Origin: Rhodococcus sp. 4CII
Lineage (GTDB): Bacteria; Actinomycetota; Actinomycetes; Mycobacteriales; Mycobacteriaceae
Assembly: GCF_014256275.1 (NCBI RefSeq)
Contig: NZ_JACCFE010000002.1
Span: forward strand, 3,452,001-3,516,000
DNA: 64,000 nucleotides
Reading direction: 5' to 3'
Shown: positions 15,619 through 24,426 of the stretch, piece by piece
Position numbering within the stretch: position 1 is the stretch's first letter
Layout of the letters: every line of letters begins with the position of its first letter
Translations under genes and position numbers: made by a program
The notes under the pieces: model-generated
What the model was told of the DNA's origin: nothing
What the model saw: the letters and a program-made list of their open reading frames with translations, nothing else
The model's database searches: none

Positions 15619-16605
15619 TCAGACGGTCCTGGGGCGGACCACCCGCAGGACCGTCCGCCCCGTGTCGAGCCGGCGGATGTTGTCGGTGATGTCGCCGACC
15701 CGTCCGACGAACGTGTGGTCGGTGACGCCCGACGAGTGCGGCGTCATCAGGACGTTCGGCAGGTCGCGGAAGGGCAGCGCACTGGGCGCACCGGCCCCGC
15801 CGGCATCGGGGTACGAGTACCACACGTCGATGGCCGCGGCTGCGATGCCGCGCGCGGCCAGCGCGTCGAAGAGCGGCCGTTCCTGCACGAGCGGTCCGCG
15901 TCCGACGTTGATCAGGACGCCGTCGGGCCCGAGCGCCCGGAGTTCCGCGGCGCCGATCATGCCGTGGGTGTGGTCGTTGAGCGGTGCCGACACCACCACC
16001 ACGTCGGATTCCGACATCAGGCGGGTGAGCGACGCGTTGTCCCCCGCCCACTCGATCCCCTCGGCGGCGGCGTCGACGGTGCCGCGACCGGTCACGGCGC
16101 AGCCGTCGGCACCGAAGGCGCGCAGCAGGTTCCACGCCCGACTGCCGATGTGGCCGAAGCCGACGAATCCGACGCGGGCACCGCGCATCGACCGGGACTG
16201 CGCGAGGCCGTCGTCGTACACCGAGGTGGCCCACCGGTCACCGCGCAGCGCACGATCCTGACTCAGGAACCCGCGGCGCAGCATCAGCGCCGCCGACACG
16301 ATGTACTCGGCGATGGAATCCTCGTGGTGAAAAGTGTTGGCCACCACGGTGTCGGCGGGGAGGGCGGCGAATTCCACCTTGTCCGTGCCCGCGCCCGCCA
16401 CGTGCAGGAGGCGGAGTTTCGGCGCGGCCGCGGCCATCGCGGCGGTGAACCGGCCGCCCACGTACACGTCGGCGTCGCTCAGGTCGGCGACGATCGCCGC
16501 CTCCTCGAACGTCCGATGCCAGGACACCGCGGCTCCGGACGGCAGCCCGGATTCGAACAGGTCGCGGTGCGGCAGCAGGTTCCGGTCGCCGACGACGACC
16601 TTCAT
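15619..16605 (-). CDS. D-isomer-type 2-hydroxyacid dehydrogenase
   Basis: A 328-residue NAD(P)-dependent dehydrogenase. The Rossmann motif is VGFVGFGHIG, the substrate-binding arginine is in INVGRGPL, and the catalytic histidine is in LMTPHSSG. The usual glutamate segment is replaced by DVWYSYP, a variant found in a subgroup whose acid-base chemistry may differ. It would interconvert a 2-keto acid and a 2-hydroxy acid. The start ATG overlaps the stop of the glucarate dehydratase gene (TGATG), so the two are coupled; reduction of a keto-sugar-acid product is a reasonable inference. Confidence 0.88.
   Translation of the reverse strand: MKVVVGDRNLLPHRDLFESGLPSGAAVSWHRTFEEAAIVADLSDADVYVGGRFTAAMAAAAPKLRLLHVAGAGTDKVEFAALPADTVVANTFHHEDSIAEYIVSAALMLRRGFLSQDRALRGDRWATSVYDDGLAQSRSMRGARVGFVGFGHIGSRAWNLLRAFGADGCAVTGRGTVDAAAEGIEWAGDNASLTRLMSESDVVVVSAPLNDHTHGMIGAAELRALGPDGVLINVGRGPLVQERPLFDALAARGIAAAAIDVWYSYPDAGGAGAPSALPFRDLPNVLMTPHSSGVTDHTFVGRVGDITDNIRRLDTGRTVLRVVRPRTV
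15622..15655. terminator. hairpin at the convergent gene ends, inside a coding 3' end
   Basis: GACGGTCCTG (15622-15631) pairs exactly with CAGGACCGTC (15646-15655); an inner GGG/CCC pairing (15632-15634 with 15642-15644) lengthens the stem. It lies within the last codons of the leftward 2-hydroxyacid dehydrogenase and 10 nt beyond the stop of the rightward AsnC gene. It could therefore stop rightward transcription, but for the leftward gene it would sit before the stop codon. No T-run is present. Confidence 0.5.
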
Positions 16606-17942
16606 CAGGCGCGCACCAGCGCGGGCTTCTTGCTGTCGAACGTCCAGTTCGGCACCAGGAACTGCATGCCGACCGAATCGTCGCGGGCGCCGAGCCCCTT
16701 CTGCCGATACAGTTCGTGGGCGGCCTCGACGCGGTCCATGTCGAGTTCCACACCGAGACCCGGCGTCGTCGGCACCGTGAGGTAGCCACCGTCGATCTCG
16801 TAGGGCGCCTTCGTGATCCGCTGACCGTCCTGCCAGATCCAGTGCGTGTCGATGGCGGTGATGTCGCCGGGCGCCGCGGCCGCGACGTGGGTGAACATGG
16901 CGAGGGACACGTCGAAGTGGTTGTTGGAATGCGAACCCCACGTGAGGCCCCACGCGTCGCACAGCTGCGCGACCCGGACGGATCCGTTCATCGTCCAGAA
17001 GTGCGGATCGGCGAGCGGGATGTCGACGGCGCCGGAGCGGATGGTGTGCCCCATCTCGCGCCAATCGGTGGCGATCATGTTGGTGGCCGTGGGCAGTCCG
17101 GTGGCGCGCTTGAACTCGCTCATCACCTCGCGGCCGGAGAAGCTGCCCTCGGGACCGACGGGGTCTTCGGCATAGGCGAGCACGTCTTTCAGGCCGCGGC
17201 ACGTCTCGATGGCCTCGGACAGCAGCCAGCCGCCGTTCGGGTCGAGGGTGACCCGGGCGTCGGGGAACCGTTCGGCCAGTGCCGTGACCGCGGCCGCCTC
17301 GTCGCGGGGTGCGAGCACACCGCCCTTGAGCTTGAAGTCCGCGAATCCGTACCGGGCGTGCGCTGCCTCCGCGAGTCGTACGACGGCGTCGGGGGTGAGG
17401 GCCTCCTCGTGCCGCAGGCGCAGCCAGTCGTCCGACTCCCCTTCGCCCGACTGGTAGTCGAGGTCGGTCTTGTTGCGGTCGCCGACGAAGAACAGGTAGC
17501 CGAGTGCCTGCACCTTCTCACGCTGCTGTCCGTCGCCCAGGAGGGCCGCGACGGGGACGCCGAGGTGCTGCCCGAGAACATCGAGGAGCGCCGACTCGAC
17601 CGCGGTGACCGCGTGGATCGCGATCCGGAGGTCGAACGTCTGGTTTCCGCGGCCGGCGGCGTCCCGGTCGGCGAACGCGCGGCGCAGGTCGGCGAGCACG
17701 CCGTTGTACTCGCCGATGCTGCGCCCGGTCACGATCGCGCGGGCGTCCTCGAGCGTGCGGCGGATCGGCTCACCGCCGGGCACCTCACCGACACCGGTGT
17801 TGCCGTCGGAGTCGGTGAGGATCACCAGGTTCCGGGTGAAGTAGGGGGCATGCGCGCCGGACAGGTTCAGGAGCATGCTGTCGTGGCCCGCGATCGGGAT
17901 CACGCGCATGTCGGTGACCACCGGGGTGCTCGATGTACTCAT
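16605..17942 (-). CDS. gudD: glucarate dehydratase (enolase superfamily)
   Basis: A 445-residue enolase-superfamily protein matching glucarate dehydratase in length. The KxK base motif is in DFKLKGG, metal ligands are in LDPNGGW and YAEDPVG, and the histidine base is in WGSHSNNHFD. It dehydrates D-glucarate or L-idarate to 5-keto-4-deoxy-D-glucarate. I chose the ATG at 17942, with GAAGG about 10 nt upstream, over a GTG 21 nt earlier. It is coupled to the 2-hydroxyacid dehydrogenase rather than to the usual aldolase or semialdehyde dehydrogenase genes. Overlapping palindromes lie 99-125 nt upstream of the start. Confidence 0.92.
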   Translation of the reverse strand: MSTSSTPVVTDMRVIPIAGHDSMLLNLSGAHAPYFTRNLVILTDSDGNTGVGEVPGGEPIRRTLEDARAIVTGRSIGEYNGVLADLRRAFADRDAAGRGNQTFDLRIAIHAVTAVESALLDVLGQHLGVPVAALLGDGQQREKVQALGYLFFVGDRNKTDLDYQSGEGESDDWLRLRHEEALTPDAVVRLAEAAHARYGFADFKLKGGVLAPRDEAAAVTALAERFPDARVTLDPNGGWLLSEAIETCRGLKDVLAYAEDPVGPEGSFSGREVMSEFKRATGLPTATNMIATDWREMGHTIRSGAVDIPLADPHFWTMNGSVRVAQLCDAWGLTWGSHSNNHFDVSLAMFTHVAAAAPGDITAIDTHWIWQDGQRITKAPYEIDGGYLTVPTTPGLGVELDMDRVEAAHELYRQKGLGARDDSVGMQFLVPNWTFDSKKPALVRA

Positions 17943-18040
17943 TTTCCGAAGACCTTCCTTCACAGCGCAGCGCCGCCCGTGAGGCGCCTCACCACGAAAA
18001 CTCTAAGTGGCTCGATCGATACATGTCCAAGACTTGTTGA

Positions 18041-18066
18041 GCATCGACCGATGCAGACTCTGCATC
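18041..18066. promoter_or_regulatory. two overlapping palindromes between the TSUP and gudD genes
   Basis: GCATCG-AC-CGATGC (18041-18054) and GATGCAGA-C-TCTGCATC (18050-18066) share five bases, so they are mutually exclusive hairpins or adjacent operator halves. The right arm reaches the stop codon of the TSUP gene (18065). The element lies in the 122-nt gap that should hold a gudD promoter or an internal operon signal. No dedicated regulator gene is adjacent. Confidence 0.45.
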
Positions 18067-18781
18067 ACAAAAGTTGTTGTCCGATCAGCATCACCGCGCC
18101 CACACAGGACACGGCGATGGACGCCCGGCGCAGGCGGGCCGCGTCCAGGTGGCGGTTCACGAACCGTGACGCCACGTAGCCGAGCACCGTCGCCGGGATC
18201 AGCATCAGGAACGCCACCGCCGACTCGCGATGCACCGACCCGGTGACGGCGAGAACGGCAACCGACAGCGACGAGCCCACCAGGAAGAAAGCGCTCATGT
18301 TGCCGCGCAGTTGGGCGCCCTTCGACCCCTGCATCACCAGCGCCATCGGCGGACCGCCGATCGACGTCGCCGTGCCCAGCAGACCCGACGCCGCGCCCGC
18401 GACCGCGAGGTTCCGGCGTCGGGGCGGCGGTGCCCAGCCCAGCCACGCGAACACCACCCCCGCCAGCACCACGGCCGCGAGCAGCAGCGACAGCCCGCGT
18501 TCCGGCAACGACACCAGGAGCAACGCCCCCGCGATCGTGCCCGGCACCCGGCCGGCGAGGGCCCACCCGGTGCCGGCCAGATCCAGCGCTTCGCGCTCCC
18601 GCCACACCACCATCACGGTGACGACCGTCGCCGTCATGATCAGCGTGCCCGGCAGCAGGCTCGGATCGACCAGCGCGACGACGGGTGCCGCGAGCATGCC
18701 CATCCCGAACCCGATCGACGCCTGCATGCAGGACGCGAGGAACACCGCCGACGCGATGATCGCGAACCCGGCCCCGCTCAC
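18065..18781 (-). CDS. TSUP family membrane transporter (TauE/SafE-like)
   Basis: A 238-residue hydrophobic protein with about seven to eight membrane helices and the internal duplication typical of the TauE/SafE (TSUP) family; conserved stretches include QASIGFGMGMLAAP and LLGTATSIGGPPMALV. The family exports sulfite, sulfoacetate or other small organic anions. The GTG start at 18781 overlaps the ABC ATPase stop by 4 nt (GTGA), so the gene belongs to the peptide-type ABC operon. Coupling to that importer and to glucarate dehydratase suggests export of an anionic product, though the substrate is not visible in the sequence. Confidence 0.85.
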   Translation of the reverse strand: MSGAGFAIIASAVFLASCMQASIGFGMGMLAAPVVALVDPSLLPGTLIMTATVVTVMVVWREREALDLAGTGWALAGRVPGTIAGALLLVSLPERGLSLLLAAVVLAGVVFAWLGWAPPPRRRNLAVAGAASGLLGTATSIGGPPMALVMQGSKGAQLRGNMSAFFLVGSSLSVAVLAVTGSVHRESAVAFLMLIPATVLGYVASRFVNRHLDAARLRRASIAVSCVGAVMLIGQQLL

Positions 18782-19788
18782 CCGACCGTGGCCGGGACGC
18801 CGAGTGCGACCGGACGTCGTGGGTGGTGGCATTCGGCGACGTGGCCGTTCTCGCGCTCGTCGACCGCCGCCGGCGGAACGATGCTCGCGCAGATGTCCGA
18901 AACATGGGCGCAGCGGGTGCGGAACCGGCAACCCGACGGCGGGTTCAGCGGGGAGGGCACCTCACCGTCGAGGATGATGCGCCTGCCCCGGGATCCGGCG
19001 TCCAGTTTCGGCGCCGCCGACATCAACGCCTCGGTGTACGGATGGGCGGGGCGGTCGAACACGGCGTCCGTCGCACCCGTTTCCACGATCCGGCCGAGAT
19101 ACATCACGGCGACGCGGTCGGCGACGTGCCGGACCACGGACAGGTCGTGGGAGATGAACACGTACGAGATGCCGAGTTGTTTTTGCAGGTCGTTGAGCAG
19201 GTTGAGCACCTGCGCCTGAACCGACAGGTCGAGCGCCGACACGGGTTCGTCGCAGACGACGACGCTCGGGTTCAACGCCAGCGCGCGGGCGATGCCGAGA
19301 CGCTGACGCTGGCCGCCGGAGAACTCCTGCGGGTACCGGTGCTCGTCGCTGGGCCGCAGACCCACCAGGTGCAAAAGTTCGCGCACCCGGGCCGCCCGGT
19401 CGCGGCTCGTCTTGTACATCGTCTTGTGGGTGCGCCACGGCTCGGCGATGATGTCGGCCGCCGACATCCGGGAGTTCAGCGACGCGTAAGGGTCCTGGAA
19501 CACCATCTGCACCCGGCGGCGCAGGGCCAGCAGATCCTTGCCCTTCAGGGAGAACGGGTCGAGACCGTCCCACGTCACCGAACCGGAGTCGGGCCGCTCG
19601 AGCATCATCAGTGTGCGGGCGAGAGTGGACTTGCCACAACCCGATTCGCCGACGAGTCCGAGGGTCTCGCCGCGGGCCAGGTCGAGGTCGATGCCGTCGA
19701 GCGCGCGCAGCTGATTCTTGCCCGCCTTGTTCGCGGGCACCTTGAACGTCTTGGTGAGGTCCCGCACCTGCAGAATCGACTCGGACAT
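18778..19788 (-). CDS. oligopeptide/dipeptide ABC transporter ATP-binding protein (DppF/OppF-like)
   Basis: A 336-residue ABC ATPase. Walker A is GESGCGKST, the signature is FSGGQRQRLG, Walker B ends VVCDEP, and the C-terminal extension carries the cysteine-containing oligopeptide-transporter domain (CRFRTRCAHVSDIC). It couples ATP hydrolysis to uptake by the permeases encoded upstream. It starts 1 nt after the stop of the first ATPase gene and overlaps the TSUP gene. Order in the leftward operon: binding protein, permease, permease, ATPase, ATPase, TSUP. Confidence 0.93.
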   Translation of the reverse strand: MSESILQVRDLTKTFKVPANKAGKNQLRALDGIDLDLARGETLGLVGESGCGKSTLARTLMMLERPDSGSVTWDGLDPFSLKGKDLLALRRRVQMVFQDPYASLNSRMSAADIIAEPWRTHKTMYKTSRDRAARVRELLHLVGLRPSDEHRYPQEFSGGQRQRLGIARALALNPSVVVCDEPVSALDLSVQAQVLNLLNDLQKQLGISYVFISHDLSVVRHVADRVAVMYLGRIVETGATDAVFDRPAHPYTEALMSAAPKLDAGSRGRRIILDGEVPSPLNPPSGCRFRTRCAHVSDICASIVPPAAVDERENGHVAECHHPRRPVALGVPATVG

Positions 19789-19789
19789 G

Positions 19790-20806
19790 TCAGACCTCCT
19801 CGGGGAAGTGGCAGGCGGAGCGCCGGCCTGCGGCGACGTCGGCGAGCGGCGGCCGGGTGGTCTGGCACAGGTCGCGGGCCAGCGGGCAGCGCGCCTGGTA
19901 GACGCAGCCGGACGGGATGGAATGCAGATCGGGTGGGGTGCCGCCGATGGACTTCAGGTCTTCGCCGCGGACCGCGTGCACCGGAACCGAATCGAGCAGC
20001 CCCTTCGTGTACGGGTGCCGCGGCGAGGAGAAGACCTCGGCGACCGGTCCGGTTTCGACGACGTTGCCCGCGTACATGATCGCGACCCGGTCGGCCTCCT
20101 CCGCGACCAGCGCGAGGTCGTGGGTGATGAGGATGACGGCCATGTCGTGTTCGGTGCGGAGGTCCCGCAGCAACGACATGATCTGCGCCTGCACCGTGAC
20201 GTCGAGTGCCGTCGTCGGCTCGTCGGCGAGCAGCACCGTGGGACTGAGCGCGACGGCCATCGCGATCAACAGTCGCTGCCGCATGCCGCCGGAGAACTGG
20301 TGCGGGTAGGAGTCGACCCGCGACTCGGGTTCGGGAATCCCGACCCGCTGCATCAACGAGACCGCTTCCCGGCGCGCTTCTTTCGACGACATGCCGCGGT
20401 GGATCCGGAACGGCTCGGCCAGTTGCTTGCCGACGGTGTAGACCGGGTTGAGCGCGGTGAGCGCGTCCTGGAACACGATGGCGAGTTCGGTGGCGGCGAG
20501 GGTGCGGCGGGTCCGGGCCTTCGCCGTCACCAGGTCGACGTCGCCGAGGTGGACCGAACCGTCGGTGACGTCGGCGATCGGTTCGAGCAGACCGGCCAGC
20601 GCCTGCGCGGTCATCGACTTGCCGCACCCCGACTCGCCGAGCAACGCGAGCGTCTCCCCGCGCCGGGCGGTGAACGACACGTGGTCGACGGCGCGGACGG
20701 TACCCGCGGAGGTGCGGAGGTCGACCGTCAGATCGGCGACCTCCAGTGCGACACGGTCGGTGTCGGCGATGCCGGGTGTGTCGACGGCCGGTGCAGGTGC
20801 ACTCAT
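19790..20806 (-). CDS. oligopeptide/dipeptide ABC transporter ATP-binding protein (DppD/OppD-like)
   Basis: A 338-residue ABC ATPase with Walker A GESGCGKSM, signature FSGGMRQRLL, Walker B LLADEPTTALD and the C-terminal oligopeptide domain (CVYQARCPLARDLC). The first about 25 residues are an unconserved extension (PAPAVDTPG). The ATG overlaps the stop of the DppC-like permease (ATGA). The frame stays open far upstream across the permease genes, but that is a shadow frame. It forms the ATPase heterodimer with the next gene. Confidence 0.92.
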   Translation of the reverse strand: MSAPAPAVDTPGIADTDRVALEVADLTVDLRTSAGTVRAVDHVSFTARRGETLALLGESGCGKSMTAQALAGLLEPIADVTDGSVHLGDVDLVTAKARTRRTLAATELAIVFQDALTALNPVYTVGKQLAEPFRIHRGMSSKEARREAVSLMQRVGIPEPESRVDSYPHQFSGGMRQRLLIAMAVALSPTVLLADEPTTALDVTVQAQIMSLLRDLRTEHDMAVILITHDLALVAEEADRVAIMYAGNVVETGPVAEVFSSPRHPYTKGLLDSVPVHAVRGEDLKSIGGTPPDLHSIPSGCVYQARCPLARDLCQTTRPPLADVAAGRRSACHFPEEV

Positions 20807-21837
20807 GAGACGACCTTTCGGGTGGGGAACAGCCGGGAGCGACGCGACCGCGGGGCGGTGAGGCGCCAGCGCTGGGCGGGGTCGGTGGCGATCCGGGCCC
20901 ACGCGGCGAGCACCGTGGCCGATACGGTGGTGACCACGATGGCGAGACCGGGGAAGAACGACAGCCACCACGCCGTCTGCAGGTAGGTGCGGCCCTGCGA
21001 CACCATCAGGCCCCAGCTGATCTCGGGCGGCTGAATGCCGATGCCGAGGAAGCTGAGCGACGACTCGGCGAGCATCACGTAGCAGAAGTCGAGCGTCGCG
21101 ACGGTGAGCAGGGTGGGCAGCAGGATCGGGAACACGTGCCTGCGGATCACCGCACCGCTGCGGGCGCCGAACGTGCGTGCGGCGTCGACGAACAACCGGC
21201 TCTGCAGTTCCGCCGATTCCGCGCGGGCGGTGCGCAGGTAGATCGGGATGCGGGTGATCGCAAGCACCAGAACGATGTTCGCGGCGCTGGGTGAGAACAC
21301 GTACAGCACGACGACGGCCATGAGCAGCGACGGGAAACTCATGATCACGTCGGCGACCCGCATCGCCGTCGTCTCCCGCCAGCCGCGGTGGTAGCCGGCC
21401 CACATGCCGATGAGCGACCCGACGATGCAGGACAGCGCGACCGCGGGCAGCGCCACCAGGAGCGTGGTGCGGCACGCGACGATCAACCGGGCCAGCATGC
21501 TGCGGCCCAGCGGATCGGTGCCGAGGATGTTCATCCACCCGTTGGCCACGTCGAACGGTGCGAGGGTGGACCGGTCGAGGTTCTGATCGGTCGCGGCGTC
21601 GCCGACGAGCCACGGGCCGAAGACGGCCACGAGGAACACGAACACCAGGAGCGCGGCCGCCGTCGTGGCCATCCGGTCGCGCAGGAGCAGCCGCCACAGC
21701 GGGGTCTTGCTCCGCGGGGGCCGCGGCGGGACGGCGTCGTCGGCGGAAGCGGCGAGGTCCGGGGTCTCGCCGGGGCTCGTGAGGGCCTCGCCGGCCCCGC
21801 CGGCCCCGCCCAGGCGGGGAGCGTTGTCTATGGACAT
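20803..21837 (-). CDS. ABC transporter permease (DppC-like)
   Basis: A 344-residue inner-membrane permease. A disordered N-terminal region of about 45 residues rich in Gly/Ala/Pro precedes the first helix (RMATTAAALLVFVFLVAVFG). The DppC N-terminal and binding-protein-dependent transport domains follow; the EAA-loop region contains AARTFGARSGAVIRRHVFP. About six membrane helices. It overlaps the DppD-like gene by 4 nt and lies 12 nt beyond the DppB-like permease stop. The N-terminal extension is longer than usual for DppC. Confidence 0.9.
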   Translation of the reverse strand: MSIDNAPRLGGAGGAGEALTSPGETPDLAASADDAVPPRPPRSKTPLWRLLLRDRMATTAAALLVFVFLVAVFGPWLVGDAATDQNLDRSTLAPFDVANGWMNILGTDPLGRSMLARLIVACRTTLLVALPAVALSCIVGSLIGMWAGYHRGWRETTAMRVADVIMSFPSLLMAVVVLYVFSPSAANIVLVLAITRIPIYLRTARAESAELQSRLFVDAARTFGARSGAVIRRHVFPILLPTLLTVATLDFCYVMLAESSLSFLGIGIQPPEISWGLMVSQGRTYLQTAWWLSFFPGLAIVVTTVSATVLAAWARIATDPAQRWRLTAPRSRRSRLFPTRKVVS

Positions 21838-21849
21838 GTCGGCGGCCTC

Positions 21850-22776
21850 CTAGACCTTGGACTTCTCGCGCACACGCGCATCGAGAAGCGCGTAACCCGC
21901 GTCGATCAGGATGTTGAGAACGAAGATGCTGACCGCGGTGAGGAGCACCGCCGCCTGCAGGACCGCGAAATCGCGCTGCAGGATCGCGTCGATCATCAGT
22001 TTGCCGATGCCGGGCCACCCGAAGATCGCCTCGACGACGACGGCGCCGTTGACCAGGCCGACGGTGAGGTCGCCGGCCACGGTCAGCGCCGGTGCGGCGG
22101 CGTTGCGGAGCGCGTGATGCGTGACGACCCGCAGGTCGCCGGCGCCCTTGCTGCGGGCAAGACGTACGTATGGTGCCGACAGTGCCGACACCATCGCGCC
22201 GCGGACCACCTGGGTGAGCACGCCGAGCGGACGGATCAGCAGCGTCGCGATCGGCAGGATCCACGACAGCGCACTCCCGGTGCCGGACGTCGGGAGCACC
22301 CCGAGCACGACCGCGAAGATCCACACCCCGGTGATCGCGAACCAGAAGTCGGGGATGCTGGCCGCGGTCATCGACAACAGGCTGGAGATCCGGTCGGCGA
22401 GCGAATTCGGCCGGTACGCCGCCCAGCAGCCGATCACGACGGCGCCGATGATCGCGAGCAGCATCGTGAAGAACGCCAGTTGCAGGGTGGCGGGGAACGC
22501 GCGCAGGGCCATCGTCGCGGCGGATTCGCCCGTCCGCAGCGACTCCCCGAAGTCGAGGTGCGCGACCCCCGACAGATAGTCGGCCATCTGGCTCAGAACC
22601 GGCTTGTCGAGGCCGTTCTCGGCGGCGAACTCGGCTCGCTGGTCCGGCGTCGCGGACACCGGCAGGTAGAGGTTGGTCGGGTCGCCGGTGAGCCGGGCGA
22701 GCAGAAACACTCCGAAGAGCACGACGAGCAGGGGGACGAGGCTGGTATAGATCCGACGACGCAGGAAGGCGAACAT
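21850..22776 (-). CDS. ABC transporter permease (DppB-like)
   Basis: A 308-residue permease of the DppB/OppB type with six membrane helices. The first helix is near residues 10-28 and a large periplasmic loop follows (VSATPDQRAEFAAENGLDKP, close to the family pattern). The EAA motif reads LARSKGAGDLRVVTHHALRNA. It forms the translocation pore with the DppC-like protein and lies 69 nt beyond the stop of the substrate-binding lipoprotein gene. Confidence 0.92.
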   Translation of the reverse strand: MFAFLRRRIYTSLVPLLVVLFGVFLLARLTGDPTNLYLPVSATPDQRAEFAAENGLDKPVLSQMADYLSGVAHLDFGESLRTGESAATMALRAFPATLQLAFFTMLLAIIGAVVIGCWAAYRPNSLADRISSLLSMTAASIPDFWFAITGVWIFAVVLGVLPTSGTGSALSWILPIATLLIRPLGVLTQVVRGAMVSALSAPYVRLARSKGAGDLRVVTHHALRNAAAPALTVAGDLTVGLVNGAVVVEAIFGWPGIGKLMIDAILQRDFAVLQAAVLLTAVSIFVLNILIDAGYALLDARVREKSKV

Positions 22777-22845
22777 CGCTCACCGCCTTCGGATCGGGTG
22801 CGGATGGGACATCATGGTTCCTCCGGGTGGGCTGGGAAGAGGGTG

Positions 22846-24426
22846 CTAACCGTTCGCGGGTGCGTCCGCGTGCGTCATCTCGCTCAGGCGCATCTCGTCG
22901 CCGGTCGCGGAGTTGGGGGTGTAGGCCACGGTCGGGGACTTCGCGAGCACACCGTTCATGTGAGCGATGTACGCGAACTGCCGAACGTCCTTCGGTTCGT
23001 TCGCCAGGACGTCGGCGAACGCGTTCTGCCGGGCTTCCCCCACAGCGTTTTCGGCCGCATCGATCTGCGCGTCGAAACCGGGAGTGCCGAAGTAACTCTG
23101 GTACCCGTCGCTGCGCATGTACTGGTCGACGGTGAACTGCGCGTCGCCGGCCTGGTTGCCGTGCTGGATCACCAGCATCACCGGCCCGCTCTGCGGGTAC
23201 GGCCGCACCTGGTACTGCAACTGCGCGGCCGTGTCCATCATCTCGATCTTCACGTCGAGACCCGCCTTGCTCAGCGAATTCTGGATCACCTCGACGGTCT
23301 CGTTGATCTTGGGGAACTGCCCGGTGCGCCCGATCAGCCGGATCTGCCGGTCGACGGGCACACCGTCGGCCTTGGCCTCCGCCACCAGCCGCGCGGCGCG
23401 GTCGGGATCGTACTCCGTCGGTTCGAGGTCGGGATCGAACCCGACGATGCTGCTCCCGACGAGTTGCCCGGCCGGCTCACCGAGACCCTGGAACAGGGCC
23501 TTGACGATGCCGGGCCGGTTGACGGACAGATCGATGGCCTCCCGGACGCGGTAGTCGTCGAGCGGCGCCTGGGTGCCGTCGATGCGCAGCGCGGTGGTCT
23601 CGTTGTTGGGATACGCGGCGCCGAGGTCGCCGGCACCGTCCTCCGGGCCGAGGGACGTGGCGAGTTCGGCCTCGCCGTTCACCACCATCGCCGCCCGCAC
23701 GCTGCCCTCGGTGCGCCACTGGTAGATCGCCCGCGCGTACTCGGGAGCCTCACCCCAGTAGGTGTCGTTGCGTACCAGGGACAGTCGCTGCCCGTGGTCC
23801 CAGTAGTCGACCTTGTAGGGACCGGTGCCGATCGGGTCGCGCACCTTGTCGTCGGAGCTCGTCGTCGTCGGCACCATCTCCACGAAGGAGATCCGCAGCG
23901 GCAGGATGGGATCGGCGGCCGGGGTCTCGACCGTCACCGTCATCGGGTCGACTGCCTTGACCACCAGTGCGTCGTCGCCGAAGACGTAACCGTCGACGTC
24001 GCAGCCGATCGACGAGTTGACCGTCCGATCGATGGAGAACGCGGCGTCCTCGGCGTCGAATGCGCTGCCGTCGCTGAACGTGACTCCCGGGTGGATCCGG
24101 AACGTCCACACGGTGGGCGAGGTCTGCTCCCACGAATCGGCGAGCTTGGGTTCGAGGTAGCCCGTGTCGGCGTTGCGCTCGACGAGCGGTTCGGTGATGT
24201 TCGAGCGCACCACGACGCCGGTGGACGTGAGGGACGCGTCGCACGGTTCGAGCGTGGGGGGCTCCTGCGGGAGCACGATGCGCAGGGTGTCGGGGCTGGC
24301 GGCATCGCTGTGGCTCGAGTTGGCCACCGAGCAACCGGTGACCAGAGCCGGCACCGTGATTGCGGCGGTGGCCGCGACGACGACGCGGTAACGGGTTCCC
24401 TGCTGCAGCGAACGTGCAGGGCTCAT
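22846..24426 (-). CDS. ABC transporter substrate-binding lipoprotein (peptide/SBP family 5)
   Basis: A 526-residue family-5 binding protein. The N-terminal signal peptide ends in the lipobox LVTGC with the lipidated Cys32. The mature protein starts with a Ser/Ala-rich linker; the opening motif LRIVLPQEPPTLEP and the family signature region (SFVEMVPTTT, DPIGTGPYKVDYW) follow. The ATG at 24426 has GGAGGA nearby upstream. First gene of the leftward ABC/TSUP operon, divergent from a 2-hydroxyacid dehydrogenase. Peptides are typical ligands, but family-5 proteins also bind sugar acids, heme, nickel and opines; the gudD neighbour makes a sugar-acid conjugate conceivable. Confidence 0.92.
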   Translation of the reverse strand: MSPARSLQQGTRYRVVVAATAAITVPALVTGCSVANSSHSDAASPDTLRIVLPQEPPTLEPCDASLTSTGVVVRSNITEPLVERNADTGYLEPKLADSWEQTSPTVWTFRIHPGVTFSDGSAFDAEDAAFSIDRTVNSSIGCDVDGYVFGDDALVVKAVDPMTVTVETPAADPILPLRISFVEMVPTTTSSDDKVRDPIGTGPYKVDYWDHGQRLSLVRNDTYWGEAPEYARAIYQWRTEGSVRAAMVVNGEAELATSLGPEDGAGDLGAAYPNNETTALRIDGTQAPLDDYRVREAIDLSVNRPGIVKALFQGLGEPAGQLVGSSIVGFDPDLEPTEYDPDRAARLVAEAKADGVPVDRQIRLIGRTGQFPKINETVEVIQNSLSKAGLDVKIEMMDTAAQLQYQVRPYPQSGPVMLVIQHGNQAGDAQFTVDQYMRSDGYQSYFGTPGFDAQIDAAENAVGEARQNAFADVLANEPKDVRQFAYIAHMNGVLAKSPTVAYTPNSATGDEMRLSEMTHADAPANG

